A DNA stretch of 64,000 nucleotides from a virus. Shown one piece after another: positions 41,337-49,367 of the stretch; the stretch's first letter is position 1, and each line of letters starts with the position of its first letter. The position numbers were made by a program, and so were the translations under genes. The notes under the pieces are model-generated. The model made no database searches. It worked only from the letters and a program-made list of their open reading frames with translations, and was not told the origin of the DNA. Location of the stretch: the IMG/VR virus record IMGVR_UViG_3300032213_002237, positions 1-64,000 of that record; one strand, written 5' to 3'.

Positions 41337-43598
41337 TTATTCATTAACAGGTTCATCTAACACAATTAATTCTATTTCATCATTAGATTCTTCCACTTTT
41401 TTTGCAGATTCTTCCATTATTTTATGTAAATCTTTAATAAACTCATCTGCGGATTTTTTTCTATCTTCCTCGTTTTTAATTGTTTCAGTATAATATTGTT
41501 TTTGTATTGCTTGTTGAATTTTAGGATTTGAAACTAACTCATCCAAATCTTTATTACTTAAATTATTTAATGAATTAACAAATTCGGTTCTGTCATCACC
41601 ATTTAAAAATGATAGAGCCATCGCCCAAAGTTCTTGTTCTTCCTGAGTTAATGTTTTCTTACCTCTATTTTTTAATATTTCATTCATTTTATTTACTTGT
41701 TTAACTAAATAAACACCAGCAGGTGCTCCATAAACTAAAATATTAATTAGAGGGTTAGATATCTTTCGACCTATTGGTGCTTTAGCAGTTTTCTTAATAC
41801 CATCCACCACATCTTTACTTGCCTTTTGAACTACATCTTTATATTCTTCAGTGCCAAGTTCTTTAATAACTCTTTGTTCCTGAGGTTTCATATTTTTTAA
41901 CAAGTCATCAACTTGTGTTTTGGTTGCATTAGGTGGTAATGATTTTAATTGTGATTCAACAGATTCAATGACTTCATCACCAAATTTTGCAGATTTCAAT
42001 GCTGATTTAACAGGTGCCGACGCCATTAATAATGGTAAGAAAACGTATGCTAAATCCATTTTAATGGCATCTTTATCTTGGGCTTCAACACTTTTCTTTA
42101 AAGAATATAAATTAAGTGCCGTGTCAGCGGCTAACTCGGCAAGTAATGCGGAAGTTGGGCCTAAACTCAATCCACCTGATAATAATGCCACGGCAATCAT
42201 ACCACCCAACTGTATATATAATCCGTATTCATTCCAAAACGAACTTTCACAAGGTATTTTTGGTGAATCCCATTTTGCCATAAAAGATTGTCCTTTAGAA
42301 TTTTTATAATATTTTCCAACAATATTACCATATTTATTTCTTTTTGTACCATTAATTATTTCTTGAAGGAATCCCGAGACCGCTTCTACATCACAATTAT
42401 TAAGTGCATAATCAATTGCTTCTTGAGTAAAAAGTTGTTTAATTAATGGGTCACCAGATGCTTTATCAAGTGCTTCTCCTTTAATTTTTTCTTCATATAA
42501 ATCAATTAGTTCTTCTAAAACTTCATCTTTGGTTTTCCCCTGTATATAAACTTTTATTTTTGTTTTAGGTTCTGTCCAATAGTTAAACTCATACCCCCCA
42601 TAACCACCCGTTGTTTTATTATATTGACTTAATGGTAATTCGGCTGGGAATTTTGAAAAATCAAAAACTTCTTTTAAATATTTTTCTTTTTCTTCTTGAA
42701 CTTTTTTCTCATACTCTATACGTTGTATTTCTTTGTTTACACGCTGAGGAACGTAAGTTGCTGTATTATCTTGTTTTGCGGTTATATCAACTTTTGGTAT
42801 TTTAAACTCAGATTCACCTTTTGGAGTGTTGCCATCAGGAAATAATCGTTTATAATCTTTATAAGCCTCATAAACTTTTTTACCTTTAAACGCGCCTTCT
42901 TTAAAAGTTGCATTTGCCACTTTATTAATATAAGAATTACAAAATGCCCCACTTCTATCTAATTGATTTTTTTGTGCTAATTTTGGGTAAGTATCGTTAA
43001 ACCATTTTCTGAACGAGTCACCTTCAGTTTTATTTTTAAAAACACATCCTGAATCAATTGCTTTTTGTTCTGCTTTCTTTTGTTGAGTAACTGTTCTTTG
43101 TTTTTGAAATTCATCTAATAGTTGACCTGATGTTTTTCCAAATAAATTTTTCATTTGGATTGATATTTCAGGTATTAATGTTGACTGAGGTCCAGTAGGT
43201 TTATATCCAGCATACACACCTTTATTTTTTTTGTTGTTATAATCTTTTAAAGACTTAACAAAAATATCATTCTCTAACACAATAGATGCAGGTGTGGGAT
43301 TTGGTTGATTAAATCCTTGTAGTCCAAAATCTGGACTTATTGCTCCATACCCTGCGTCTGAAAATCCTTTTTGAATTTTCATTAAATCAGGTAAAGTAGT
43401 TCCATTCAATCCACTTAAATAAGTTACCCATTCAGGCCCTGATGAGGTTTTATTTTTAGACAATTTTAAACCTTGTTCTAAAATAGTCGGCCAAGTATAT
43501 TGTTCAATAATTAACTGAGTATTTTCATTCAATGTCTTTGATGAGTCGTAATTCATCATCAACAATACTCTTTCTAATAATTCTTTTTTAGTTTCCAT
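41337..43598 (-). CDS. Leader-bearing large membrane protein, 753 aa
   Basis: Start set at ATG 43598, two bases after the stop of the 86-aa gene. A longer frame starting at 43625 would overlap that gene. Leader METKKELLERVLLMMNYDSS...TLNE|N with L-N-E at 23-25. A shared segment EGDSFRKWFNDTYPKL links it to the 595-aa protein. Hydrophobic segments occur at about 475-515 (LYIQLGGMIAVALLSGGLSL...) and 625-645 (PLINILVYGAPAGVYLV), and the C-terminus is charged and helical. Likely a virion internal or ejection protein able to enter membranes, but no enzyme motif is seen. Confidence 0.65.
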   Translation of the reverse strand: METKKELLERVLLMMNYDSSKTLNENTQLIIEQYTWPTILEQGLKLSKNKTSSGPEWVTYLSGLNGTTLPDLMKIQKGFSDAGYGAISPDFGLQGFNQPNPTPASIVLENDIFVKSLKDYNNKKNKGVYAGYKPTGPQSTLIPEISIQMKNLFGKTSGQLLDEFQKQRTVTQQKKAEQKAIDSGCVFKNKTEGDSFRKWFNDTYPKLAQKNQLDRSGAFCNSYINKVANATFKEGAFKGKKVYEAYKDYKRLFPDGNTPKGESEFKIPKVDITAKQDNTATYVPQRVNKEIQRIEYEKKVQEEKEKYLKEVFDFSKFPAELPLSQYNKTTGGYGGYEFNYWTEPKTKIKVYIQGKTKDEVLEELIDLYEEKIKGEALDKASGDPLIKQLFTQEAIDYALNNCDVEAVSGFLQEIINGTKRNKYGNIVGKYYKNSKGQSFMAKWDSPKIPCESSFWNEYGLYIQLGGMIAVALLSGGLSLGPTSALLAELAADTALNLYSLKKSVEAQDKDAIKMDLAYVFLPLLMASAPVKSALKSAKFGDEVIESVESQLKSLPPNATKTQVDDLLKNMKPQEQRVIKELGTEEYKDVVQKASKDVVDGIKKTAKAPIGRKISNPLINILVYGAPAGVYLVKQVNKMNEILKNRGKKTLTQEEQELWAMALSFLNGDDRTEFVNSLNNLSNKDLDELVSNPKIQQAIQKQYYTETIKNEEDRKKSADEFIKDLHKIMEESAKKVEESNDEIELIVLDEPVNE

Positions 43599-43599
43599 T

Positions 43600-43860
43600 T
43601 TACCAAACTTGATTTGCATTACCACGTTTAACGCCTGAGTCCCATTTCTCTCCCTTCTTACCTAACATGTTTGCGGGACCTCTAACCGTTGCATATAACT
43701 CATCCCAATTTTGGGCTCTCTTATTTGTATTAGTAGTTCCCCCCCCACCACCAGCAGCGGCAGCGTCTTGTTCACCTAACTCATCTTTACTACTTTTTTT
43801 TCCGTTATTGGTAGTCAATTCTTTAAGCAATGAAATTATGTAATCAACGTCTTGTATCAT
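43600..43860 (-). CDS. Small leader-bearing protein, 86 aa
   Basis: MIQDVDYIISLLKELTTNNG then DELGE|QDAAAAGGGGGTT: a helix, a possible L-G-E processing site and a Gly/Ala-rich linker before a basic C-terminus (WDELYATVRGPANMLGKKGEKW). Lies just upstream of the 753-aa gene and shares its promoter element at 43867-43873. Confidence 0.6.
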   Translation of the reverse strand: MIQDVDYIISLLKELTTNNGKKSSKDELGEQDAAAAGGGGGTTNTNKRAQNWDELYATVRGPANMLGKKGEKWDSGVKRGNANQVW

Positions 43861-43866
43861 TATTAC

Positions 43867-43873
43867 ATAAATA
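43867..43873 (-). promoter_or_regulatory. TATTTAT late-type element
   Basis: Sense-strand TATATTTATG, 6 bases before the ATG at 43860. Confidence 0.5.
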
Positions 43874-43902
43874 TAAGTTAACCAATAAAAAAAGTGGAGT
43901 TA

Positions 43903-44238
43903 TTAGAATAAAAACGAAGGTGGGATTTTCTTTGGATTTGATGTGTAATATTCTTCCATGAAATCTTTCAACTCATCAGTATCAACTTCGTATTCTTTTT
44001 CATCTGACGCTTCTTCATCAATAATTAATTCGTCAATATCTTCTTCATATATGATTGGTAAATCACTTGATTCGTAGTCATAGTTTTCTAAAATGAAAAA
44101 ACCAGACTTTTCAACAAAGTCCAGTTCAAATTCATGTTCCCTTATTTCGTCTTCACCATCCTCGTTTAATCTGAAACTAACTTGTATGATTTCAGATTTT
44201 GGATTGTAATAGTAATCGACGATTTCCTTGAGTTTCAT
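43903..44238 (-). CDS. Acidic hypothetical protein
   Basis: 111 residues from ATG 44238 (MKLKEIVDYYYNPKSEIIQ), 4 bases after the upstream stop. A longer frame from 44277 would overlap that gene by 35 bases. Very acidic C-terminal half (EEDIDELIIDEEASDEKEYEVD). Unrecognised; co-transcribed with the CEQC-repeat gene. Confidence 0.55.
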   Translation of the reverse strand: MKLKEIVDYYYNPKSEIIQVSFRLNEDGEDEIREHEFELDFVEKSGFFILENYDYESSDLPIIYEEDIDELIIDEEASDEKEYEVDTDELKDFMEEYYTSNPKKIPPSFLF

Positions 44239-44242
44239 TTCC

Positions 44243-44710
44243 TTAAATGATTTTCTTGAACCACTTAAGTGATTCATTGATTTGTTCTTGAACTAAATAA
44301 GCCTTTGATTTTACTTTAATACCTTCTTCAATTTCTTCCATAGAATATGCTTTAGTTCCACACTGTTCACATTGTTCACCTTCTTTCATTTCACCATTAC
44401 ATTGTTCACATGTTTCACCCTCACTCATAGATGAACACTGTTCACACATTTCACCTTCATATAATCCACTACATTGTTCACAAACTTTCTTAAGTTTTTG
44501 ATTAATGTTGGTGTTTTTATATTCAGTAACATCACCTCTATTATTAACGGTAATTCCTTTTTCATCTAACGCCAAATTTTCAACATTAAGAATTTGTTCT
44601 TTTGGTGTGTTAAATCCACGACTAACATATCCATCATATGGACTTCTGTGTTTATCTTGTATTGATTCTTTTTCTTCTTTAGTAATATTCAAAAAAAATG
44701 CGTTTCTCAT
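44243..44710 (-). CDS. Protein with four CEQC zinc-ribbon-like repeats
   Basis: 155 residues. The N-terminus MRNAFFLNITKEEKESIQDKH resembles the leader variant EEKQRILxMH seen in the genes at 49790 and 58348. The middle (about 76-120) has four C-E-Q-C pairs spaced 11-13 residues apart, likely two zinc sites. The C-terminus is a helical tail with VQEQINESLKWFKKI. It may be an internal head protein or a zinc adaptor. TATTTAT at 44728-44734. Confidence 0.65.
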   Translation of the reverse strand: MRNAFFLNITKEEKESIQDKHRSPYDGYVSRGFNTPKEQILNVENLALDEKGITVNNRGDVTEYKNTNINQKLKKVCEQCSGLYEGEMCEQCSSMSEGETCEQCNGEMKEGEQCEQCGTKAYSMEEIEEGIKVKSKAYLVQEQINESLKWFKKII

Positions 44711-44727
44711 ATATAATTGTTTTCTAG

Positions 44728-44734
44728 ATAAATA
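44728..44734 (-). promoter_or_regulatory. TATTTAT late-type element
   Basis: Sense-strand TATATTTATC, 17 bases before the ATG at 44710. Confidence 0.5.
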
Positions 44735-44774
44735 TATGGTTGATTGAATAATATTAATTTATTATATTTTACAC

Positions 44775-45284
44775 ATGGAAAAACCTTATCAACTATTACA
44801 ACCAGTTTTTAAAGACCATCGTGGGTCTTTTACCCCAATCAAACTTTCTGACAAGTGGGTTCAATCAAATATTAGTATAAACGACGATATATTTGTCTTT
44901 CGTGGATTACATTATCAAGATGAACCAATGGCTCAAACCAAATTGGTTTCAGTTATTCAAGGAAAAATTATTGATTTTGTTGTTAACTTGGATAAAAACA
45001 GTGAAGATTTTGGTAAGTTAGAAACATTTGTTTTAACCTCAGGTGAATCGGTATATGTTCCAAAAGGTTATGCTCACGGATTTTTGACACTTCAAAGTGG
45101 AACAGTTGTTAACTACTTAGTAGATAATGATTATTCTAAAGAACACGAAGGATGTATTCAATGGGATACCGTAGAAGAAGTAAAAGATATTATCGCAAAG
45201 TACATGAGAGGTTTCAACTTTAAAGTTAGAATTAGTGATAAAGACACTGAAGGAATTACATTAGAAGAATATAAAAACAAATGA
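44775..45284 (+). CDS. rmlC: dTDP-4-dehydrorhamnose 3,5-epimerase-like (RmlC)
   Basis: 169-residue cupin-fold epimerase that would act on dTDP-4-keto sugars in deoxysugar synthesis. Motifs: KDHRGSFTPI (12-22, family DxRG), FRGLHYQ (catalytic His in RGLHYQ, about 43-49), IQGKIIDFVVNL, and VPKGYAHGF (about 95-103). It is slightly shorter than bacterial RmlC (about 180). No other rml genes are in the window, so it either uses the host pathway or shifts host sugar identity. Pairs in theme with the two glycosyltransferases at 1.6-3.4 kb. Overlaps the next gene (ATGA). Confidence 0.9.
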   Translation: MEKPYQLLQPVFKDHRGSFTPIKLSDKWVQSNISINDDIFVFRGLHYQDEPMAQTKLVSVIQGKIIDFVVNLDKNSEDFGKLETFVLTSGESVYVPKGYAHGFLTLQSGTVVNYLVDNDYSKEHEGCIQWDTVEEVKDIIAKYMRGFNFKVRISDKDTEGITLEEYKNK

Positions 45285-45517
45285 CAAAAGAAGAAGTAGA
45301 AGAATTGGCGGAAGGCGCAATTCTATTAGATGGATTTGACGATTGTATTACAGGTGTTGTTGAAGAGTTTGGTAATGGTATAAGAATACTTTATTCACGT
45401 GATAAAATACTTAAGTCATTACAAAAAGATATGTCTTATGAAGATGCTTTAGAATATTATTACTACAATATTGTTGGTGGATATTTCGGTGAAAGAAATC
45501 CTTTGTTTTTACTTTAG
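45281..45517 (+). CDS. Hypothetical protein, 78 aa
   Basis: Unrecognised acidic 78-residue protein of the pattern LDGFDDCITGVVEEFGNGIRILYSRDKIL, a form I have seen in small phage proteins of unknown role. Translationally coupled to rmlC by an ATGA overlap. Stop overlaps the convergent gene by four bases (TTAG). Confidence 0.6.
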   Translation: MTKEEVEELAEGAILLDGFDDCITGVVEEFGNGIRILYSRDKILKSLQKDMSYEDALEYYYYNIVGGYFGERNPLFLL

Positions 45518-46116
45518 AAGTAATTTGCGTAAAACGAAATAATTTTTGGTGCGTATCTTCTTAAAGAAGAATTAATGTTTTCCACTGTCACTTCTTTATT
45601 TTCATCTTCAAGTATACTGATTACTCCGTTTACCATTTCACCTTGAGCTTTATCAGCCATATCTAATAACTCATCAAAGGCTTCGTTAGTATCACTATAC
45701 TTGTGTTCGTGAGCCAATCTTTCTTTACCCATATAAAGATATGGTGCCGCCGAAAACATATTAACAACACTAGCTTCTCTTAATTTATTTAGATATCTTT
45801 TTATAAACAACATGTTGAAATGTTTTACTAACATCGCATGTTGTGTTAAATCAGTTGATTTATTTTCTTTAATATTTTTTTTCATTTTTCTTTCTCTCAT
45901 TTCATCAAACTCAGATTCATACATCCATTTATCCTCATCCAATAGATAAAGACTTGACCCATTGTCCCATTTAACAACATATTGGACAAATCCAGGTCCT
46001 TTTTGTATTCCTTTAACAGTTCCTCTATCACCAAAAGATAATTGAGGTTCACCTAAAAGTTCAATGATAACAATTCTATCACCAGATTTAAGTTCAGGAT
46101 TTAATTTCTTACTCAT
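45514..46116 (-). CDS. Protein with N-terminal KOW/SH3-like segment
   Basis: 200 residues. The N-terminal 65 residues (GDRIVIIELLGEPQLSFGDRGTVKGIQ... and VKWDNGSSLYLLDEDKW) look like a small SH3/KOW-type barrel similar to DUF4314 proteins (recalled). The remainder is helical with no motif. TATTTAT at 46123-46129, in the 15-base divergent space shared with the next gene. Confidence 0.6.
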   Translation of the reverse strand: MSKKLNPELKSGDRIVIIELLGEPQLSFGDRGTVKGIQKGPGFVQYVVKWDNGSSLYLLDEDKWMYESEFDEMRERKMKKNIKENKSTDLTQHAMLVKHFNMLFIKRYLNKLREASVVNMFSAAPYLYMGKERLAHEHKYSDTNEAFDELLDMADKAQGEMVNGVISILEDENKEVTVENINSSLRRYAPKIISFYANYF

Positions 46117-46131
46117 ATATTTATAAATATA
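46117..46131. promoter_or_regulatory. 15-base divergent palindromic late-type element
   Basis: ATATTTATAAATATA fills the whole gap between two divergent start codons (46116 minus, 46132 plus); it reads TATTTAT on both strands, leaving 6-7 bases to each ATG. Confidence 0.6.
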
Positions 46132-46752
46132 ATGAAATATCTAATTAAAGAATCTCAAAAGAAAATTATCCTTGAAGCAATAAATGATAGGATTAAAGAA
46201 GTTCAAGAAGATGGTGTTGAACTAACAAAAAAAATTATTGAAGACACCAAATCACACGCTTCAATAAACTTAAAAATGATGCTCACATGGGGAGCGGCAA
46301 TCGGAGGGTTTATGGGGCCAATCATGCAATGGTTAAATGGAAAAGTGCCTGAGTTAACAGAAAAAGATTTATCATTAATTGCCGCAGGTATTGCTTCGGT
46401 AATATTTTTCGAAGAAAGAAGTTTTACCAAATCAATAATTAAAAAGATTAAAGAAGACGGACTTGAAGGGCCTTTTAAGTTGGGTGCTATCAAAGCTAAT
46501 CAACTTAAAACTGTTTTAGCTGGTTTTTTAAAGAGTTTAAATTTATCAGCCTTTACCGTAACAAATATGTTAAGTTACGCATTCTTGGTTCCTATTATAC
46601 CAATGATATATGACGCTGTCTCTGAAGGTATATGGGATATAAAAGATACTGAAATGTTGGTTAAATCATTATCGGCATTTGGATTGATAACAATTTCAGG
46701 TAATTTCTTAAAACGACTTATGGATTTAATCGTTGATAGAATTACTAAATAA
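46132..46752 (+). CDS. Multi-pass membrane protein, leader-like N-terminus
   Basis: 206 residues. The N-terminus MKYLIKESQKKIILEAIND is like the leader set but lacks a clear [LI]xE end. Hydrophobic helices at about 50-68 (MMLTWGAAIGGFMGPIMQW), 80-95, 135-165 (FTVTNMLSYAFLVPIIPMIY) and 180-195. It could be a holin-type or superinfection-exclusion protein, or an injected membrane protein; the sequence does not decide. Confidence 0.6.
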   Translation: MKYLIKESQKKIILEAINDRIKEVQEDGVELTKKIIEDTKSHASINLKMMLTWGAAIGGFMGPIMQWLNGKVPELTEKDLSLIAAGIASVIFFEERSFTKSIIKKIKEDGLEGPFKLGAIKANQLKTVLAGFLKSLNLSAFTVTNMLSYAFLVPIIPMIYDAVSEGIWDIKDTEMLVKSLSAFGLITISGNFLKRLMDLIVDRITK

Positions 46753-47011
46753 AATCAATCTTTAATTCCAAATCAGACGTTCCTCTGAATATTCTGTGAT
46801 AAGTCCCTTCAGGAATTAATAATACTTGTCCTTCAGTTAACTCTATAGGTAGTTGATTATCCATTTGAAATTTCCATCCATCACCTTGTACCACTTCAAT
46901 CAATCTATCTTCTCTATCACGATGCCATTGTAGTTCACCACTATCAACATTGGATTTAAAAACTCTAATCTTTGAAGTTTCTGTTAGTTTTCTATCTTTA
47001 TACGGTTTCAT
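46745..47011 (-). CDS. Cupin-domain protein
   Basis: 88 residues from ATG 47011 (MKPYKDRKLTETSKIRVF). A longer frame overlaps the upstream gene. A small cupin: LQWHRDREDRLIEVVQGDGWKFQ with the HxxxD/E-type motif and IPEGTYHRIFRG with the second His. Possibly metal- or ligand-binding; similar single cupins are common in cyanophages. One base after the stop of the gene at 47013. Confidence 0.75.
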   Translation of the reverse strand: MKPYKDRKLTETSKIRVFKSNVDSGELQWHRDREDRLIEVVQGDGWKFQMDNQLPIELTEGQVLLIPEGTYHRIFRGTSDLELKIDFI

Positions 47012-47012
47012 A

Positions 47013-47612
47013 TTACCAAAATCCTGGGTAAGTTTTACCACCCCACAAATAACCAAAACGGTTTAAACGACATGCCCAATAACCAGCAGTTAATCTATCT
47101 TTCTTTTTAGAACACTGATGTCTTGCAGCAAATGATTTACGAGCTTTAGGGTTAGATACCTTAGCAGTTAATCCACCATGAACATCACCAAATGAAATCT
47201 TCTTAACTCTACCTGTTGATGGGTTTTTAACATAAACAACATATTTCTTACCACCACCACTATTTCTTCTTGGTTTACCAAGTTCAACTTTCTTACCATT
47301 ATGTTCCGCCTCAGAAATAAATTCTTCTTCCATAGGAGTATCCAAGTAAATAACTCTACCACTTGATAATCTAACCTGTGTTCCAAAATCAGATTCAATA
47401 AGTTCAACATCATCTTCATTTAACTCAACCATTCCCTCGTAATACAACTCACGAGCTTCGTTAATAACATTAAAGAACTCTTCTGAACCAAATCTGAAGA
47501 TATTATCATTCAATGGTACTTCATTTGTTATATGATAATTAAGGTGTTCTGAAATAAGTGGTTTTTCCACCGATTCTGTAAGAACTTTTTTGATAAGTTT
47601 TTTGATATTCAT
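47013..47612 (-). CDS. Leader-bearing protein with basic Cys/aromatic C-terminal domain
   Basis: 199 residues. Leader MNIKKLIKKVLTE|SVEK with L-T-E at 11-13. The C-terminal 80 residues, KYVVYVKNPSTGRVKKISFGD...FAARHQCSKKKDRLTAGYWACR, match a domain seen in many large phages (recalled as DUF5754-type; number not certain). It is rich in Lys/Arg with two Cys, so DNA or RNA contact is plausible. Another likely internal head protein. Confidence 0.7.
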   Translation of the reverse strand: MNIKKLIKKVLTESVEKPLISEHLNYHITNEVPLNDNIFRFGSEEFFNVINEARELYYEGMVELNEDDVELIESDFGTQVRLSSGRVIYLDTPMEEEFISEAEHNGKKVELGKPRRNSGGGKKYVVYVKNPSTGRVKKISFGDVHGGLTAKVSNPKARKSFAARHQCSKKKDRLTAGYWACRLNRFGYLWGGKTYPGFW

Positions 47613-47812
47613 TTTTTACTTCGTAATAAGAAATACAACCCAAATAACAATGCTGAAATACAGTAAAAAATTCCTGTGGTAATCCAATAAGAACTTGTGT
47701 AGTCTAAAATTGCTTTGAACATTATGTCGAATCCTAGTGGATTGAAAAACATTGCGAGCATAAGGCAGTAAGTGGCAACATTTTCCTTTAGAATTCGTTT
47801 CATTTTCGTCAT
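47609..47812 (-). CDS. Small two-helix membrane protein
   Basis: 67 residues with hydrophobic segments at about 12-30 (ATYCLMLAMFFNPLGFDIMF) and 42-63 (YWITTGIFYCISALLFGLYFLL), ending in KK. It could be a holin-like or membrane-modifying protein. Overlaps the next gene (ATGA-type coupling). Starts at Met1 (47812) or Met4 (47803). Confidence 0.5.
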   Translation of the reverse strand: MTKMKRILKENVATYCLMLAMFFNPLGFDIMFKAILDYTSSYWITTGIFYCISALLFGLYFLLRSKK

Positions 47813-47851
47813 TATCCATTAACGTGGGTTTAAAGTTTATGAACAAAGTTC

Positions 47852-47988
47852 ATTTTATTTATAAATATATTTGTGTGGAGGAATATTTTGTATATATTTG
47901 TAGAAATAATTAAATAATCAAGTCCTATGAAAAACTTATTTCTTTCTCTTGTTTTAGTAATGGTTGGATTAGTTGCCAACTCACAAGT
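47852..47988 (+). repeat. Promoter-leader-signal-peptide cassette, copy 1
   Basis: 137 bp that align base for base with 49231-49367 with about ten differences, covering the promoter, 5' leader and the first 20 codons of a secreted protein. Confidence 0.9.
47871..47900 (+). promoter_or_regulatory. Host-type promoter, secreted protein 1
   Basis: TTG 47871-47873, 19 bases, TATATTTG 47893-47900; leader about 20 bases to the ATG. Confidence 0.8.
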
Positions 47989-48379
47989 ATTTGTTGTAAA
48001 AACTGATACTATCCAAAAATTTCAACACCCAAAAGAAGTTAATTTTATTCCATCATTGGAAAATGGTTTAATTACATATACCACTCTTGGTCAGGGGGAA
48101 GTTGTTTACACTATTGATGTCGACAATAAATCTTTAACTATGAAAAATGGTGAGGGTGTGGTGTTTAATTTTGTAATCACTGAGGTATTCAAAAATCCAT
48201 CAAACGATATTTTAGTTTCTTTTGAATGTGTCGATACTAAAGGTTTTAAAGGTGTTGTAGTCGTTTACAAAAATGATAATAAATCAGTTAATATGTTAGT
48301 TGAGTATGACATTAATAATGAAACCACTGAAGGTTACATGTGTTTTGATGTTAAATGTAAAAAGAAAAACCCTCGTTAG
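47927..48379 (+). CDS. Secreted protein, paralogue 1
   Basis: 150 residues with a signal peptide MKNLFLSLVLVMVGLVANSQ; cleavage is predicted after Ser or Gln near residue 19-20, in the NSQ form common in flavobacteria. The mature part is beta-rich, with no known domain (YPSLEN..., VVYTIDVDNKSLTMKNGEGV). It shares promoter and signal peptide with the gene at 49306, while the mature parts are only loosely alike (VYTxDxxxxxxxxxNxxGxxxFxIxEVF). Exported to the host periplasm or outside, perhaps to block re-infection or act on the envelope (inference). Confidence 0.8.
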   Translation: MKNLFLSLVLVMVGLVANSQVFVVKTDTIQKFQHPKEVNFIPSLENGLITYTTLGQGEVVYTIDVDNKSLTMKNGEGVVFNFVITEVFKNPSNDILVSFECVDTKGFKGVVVVYKNDNKSVNMLVEYDINNETTEGYMCFDVKCKKKNPR

Positions 48380-48391
48380 AGGGTTTTTTAA
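48361..48391. terminator. Bidirectional terminator
   Basis: AAAACCCTC gtta GAGGGTTTTTT hairpin between convergent stops. Confidence 0.85.
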
Positions 48392-49222
48392 TTAGATAGT
48401 TTGAATCCTTATATAATCATTTGTAGAAAATGAACGTTCCATGTCTTGGTCACTACCATCAACAAATACAGGGCATTTTGCCGATACACCTGGAAAACCA
48501 TTTATACGATAAAAACTTGTAGGTCTTAAACCACTACAAAAAGCATCCATAGCTTGATTTGAATTCGGGTTATCAAAGAAATTCTTTGAGGCTTGACTGT
48601 AATTAGAGTCTAAAAAATTACCTCCTGAATAATCCCCCTTAACTTTAGGATGAATGTGCCTATTCACTCTATCGTCAGGACATCCTGGTGTTCCTCTTTC
48701 ATTAAGTATTTTATTAAATAAATTCCATGGTAATGGTTTAACAACGTAATTAGAAGAATCGTTACCTGCCTTAAATGTGTAGACCCAACCGGTAGGATTA
48801 TTTTTATCTTTTTTACCTGTCCATTTTGGTTCAGAACAATGTTCCCCTTGCACAACAGTAATACCTTTGTCTGATAATAATTTTTGATATGCCTCTTTTT
48901 TAACTACAATCATTTCTGGATAATTTCCACCCACTTCACTCATTATCTCATATTTACCTACACCATAAACTTTATCACCAGTTTGTTTGGCAATTTCTTC
49001 TATATTACGACTTTGTTTTTGAGGAACCTCAACGACTTTAACACCACCATTAAGTGTTTTTATACCTAAATTAGATAAATCAGGATTTTGAGCCGTAGTT
49101 TGTGTCGTAGTTTGAGTTGTTCCAGTAGGTTGAGTAGTTGGTTGAACAGTATCTTCTTCATATAGAACTTTTTTGATTATTTTAACTAAATCATTTTCAG
49201 TTAGTCTAACTATTTTTGCCAT
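48392..49222 (-). CDS. Leader-bearing hypothetical protein, 276 aa
   Basis: Leader MAKIVRLTENDLVKIIKKVL-YE|ED, with the predicted cut after Glu22, one of the four clearest members of the set. A Thr/Gln/Pro-rich linker (about 26-48) joins it to a 220-residue domain with four Cys and the segment NRHIHPKVKGDYSGGNF. I do not recognise the domain; it may be an enzyme delivered with the genome. Sense TATTTAT at 49240-49246 overlaps the duplicated promoter cassette of the divergent secreted gene. Confidence 0.7.
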   Translation of the reverse strand: MAKIVRLTENDLVKIIKKVLYEEDTVQPTTQPTGTTQTTTQTTAQNPDLSNLGIKTLNGGVKVVEVPQKQSRNIEEIAKQTGDKVYGVGKYEIMSEVGGNYPEMIVVKKEAYQKLLSDKGITVVQGEHCSEPKWTGKKDKNNPTGWVYTFKAGNDSSNYVVKPLPWNLFNKILNERGTPGCPDDRVNRHIHPKVKGDYSGGNFLDSNYSQASKNFFDNPNSNQAMDAFCSGLRPTSFYRINGFPGVSAKCPVFVDGSDQDMERSFSTNDYIRIQTI

Positions 49223-49230
49223 AATAAAAT

Positions 49231-49367
49231 ATTTTATTTATAAATATGTTTGTGTAGACGAATATTTTGTTTATATTTGTAGAAATAATTAAATAATCAA
49301 GTCCTATGAAAAACTTATTTCTTTCTCTTGTTTTAGTGATGGTTGGTTTAGTTGCTAATTCACAGGT
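49231..49367 (+). repeat. Promoter-leader-signal-peptide cassette, copy 2
   Basis: Partner of 47852-47988. Confidence 0.9.
49250..49279 (+). promoter_or_regulatory. Host-type promoter, secreted protein 2
   Basis: TTG 49250-49252, 19 bases, TATATTTG 49272-49279. Confidence 0.8.

Noticed and set aside
47616-47846. Minus-strand 76-codon frame
   Set aside because: Out of frame with the two-helix membrane protein at 47609-47812, which has the more plausible hydrophobic pattern and coupling.
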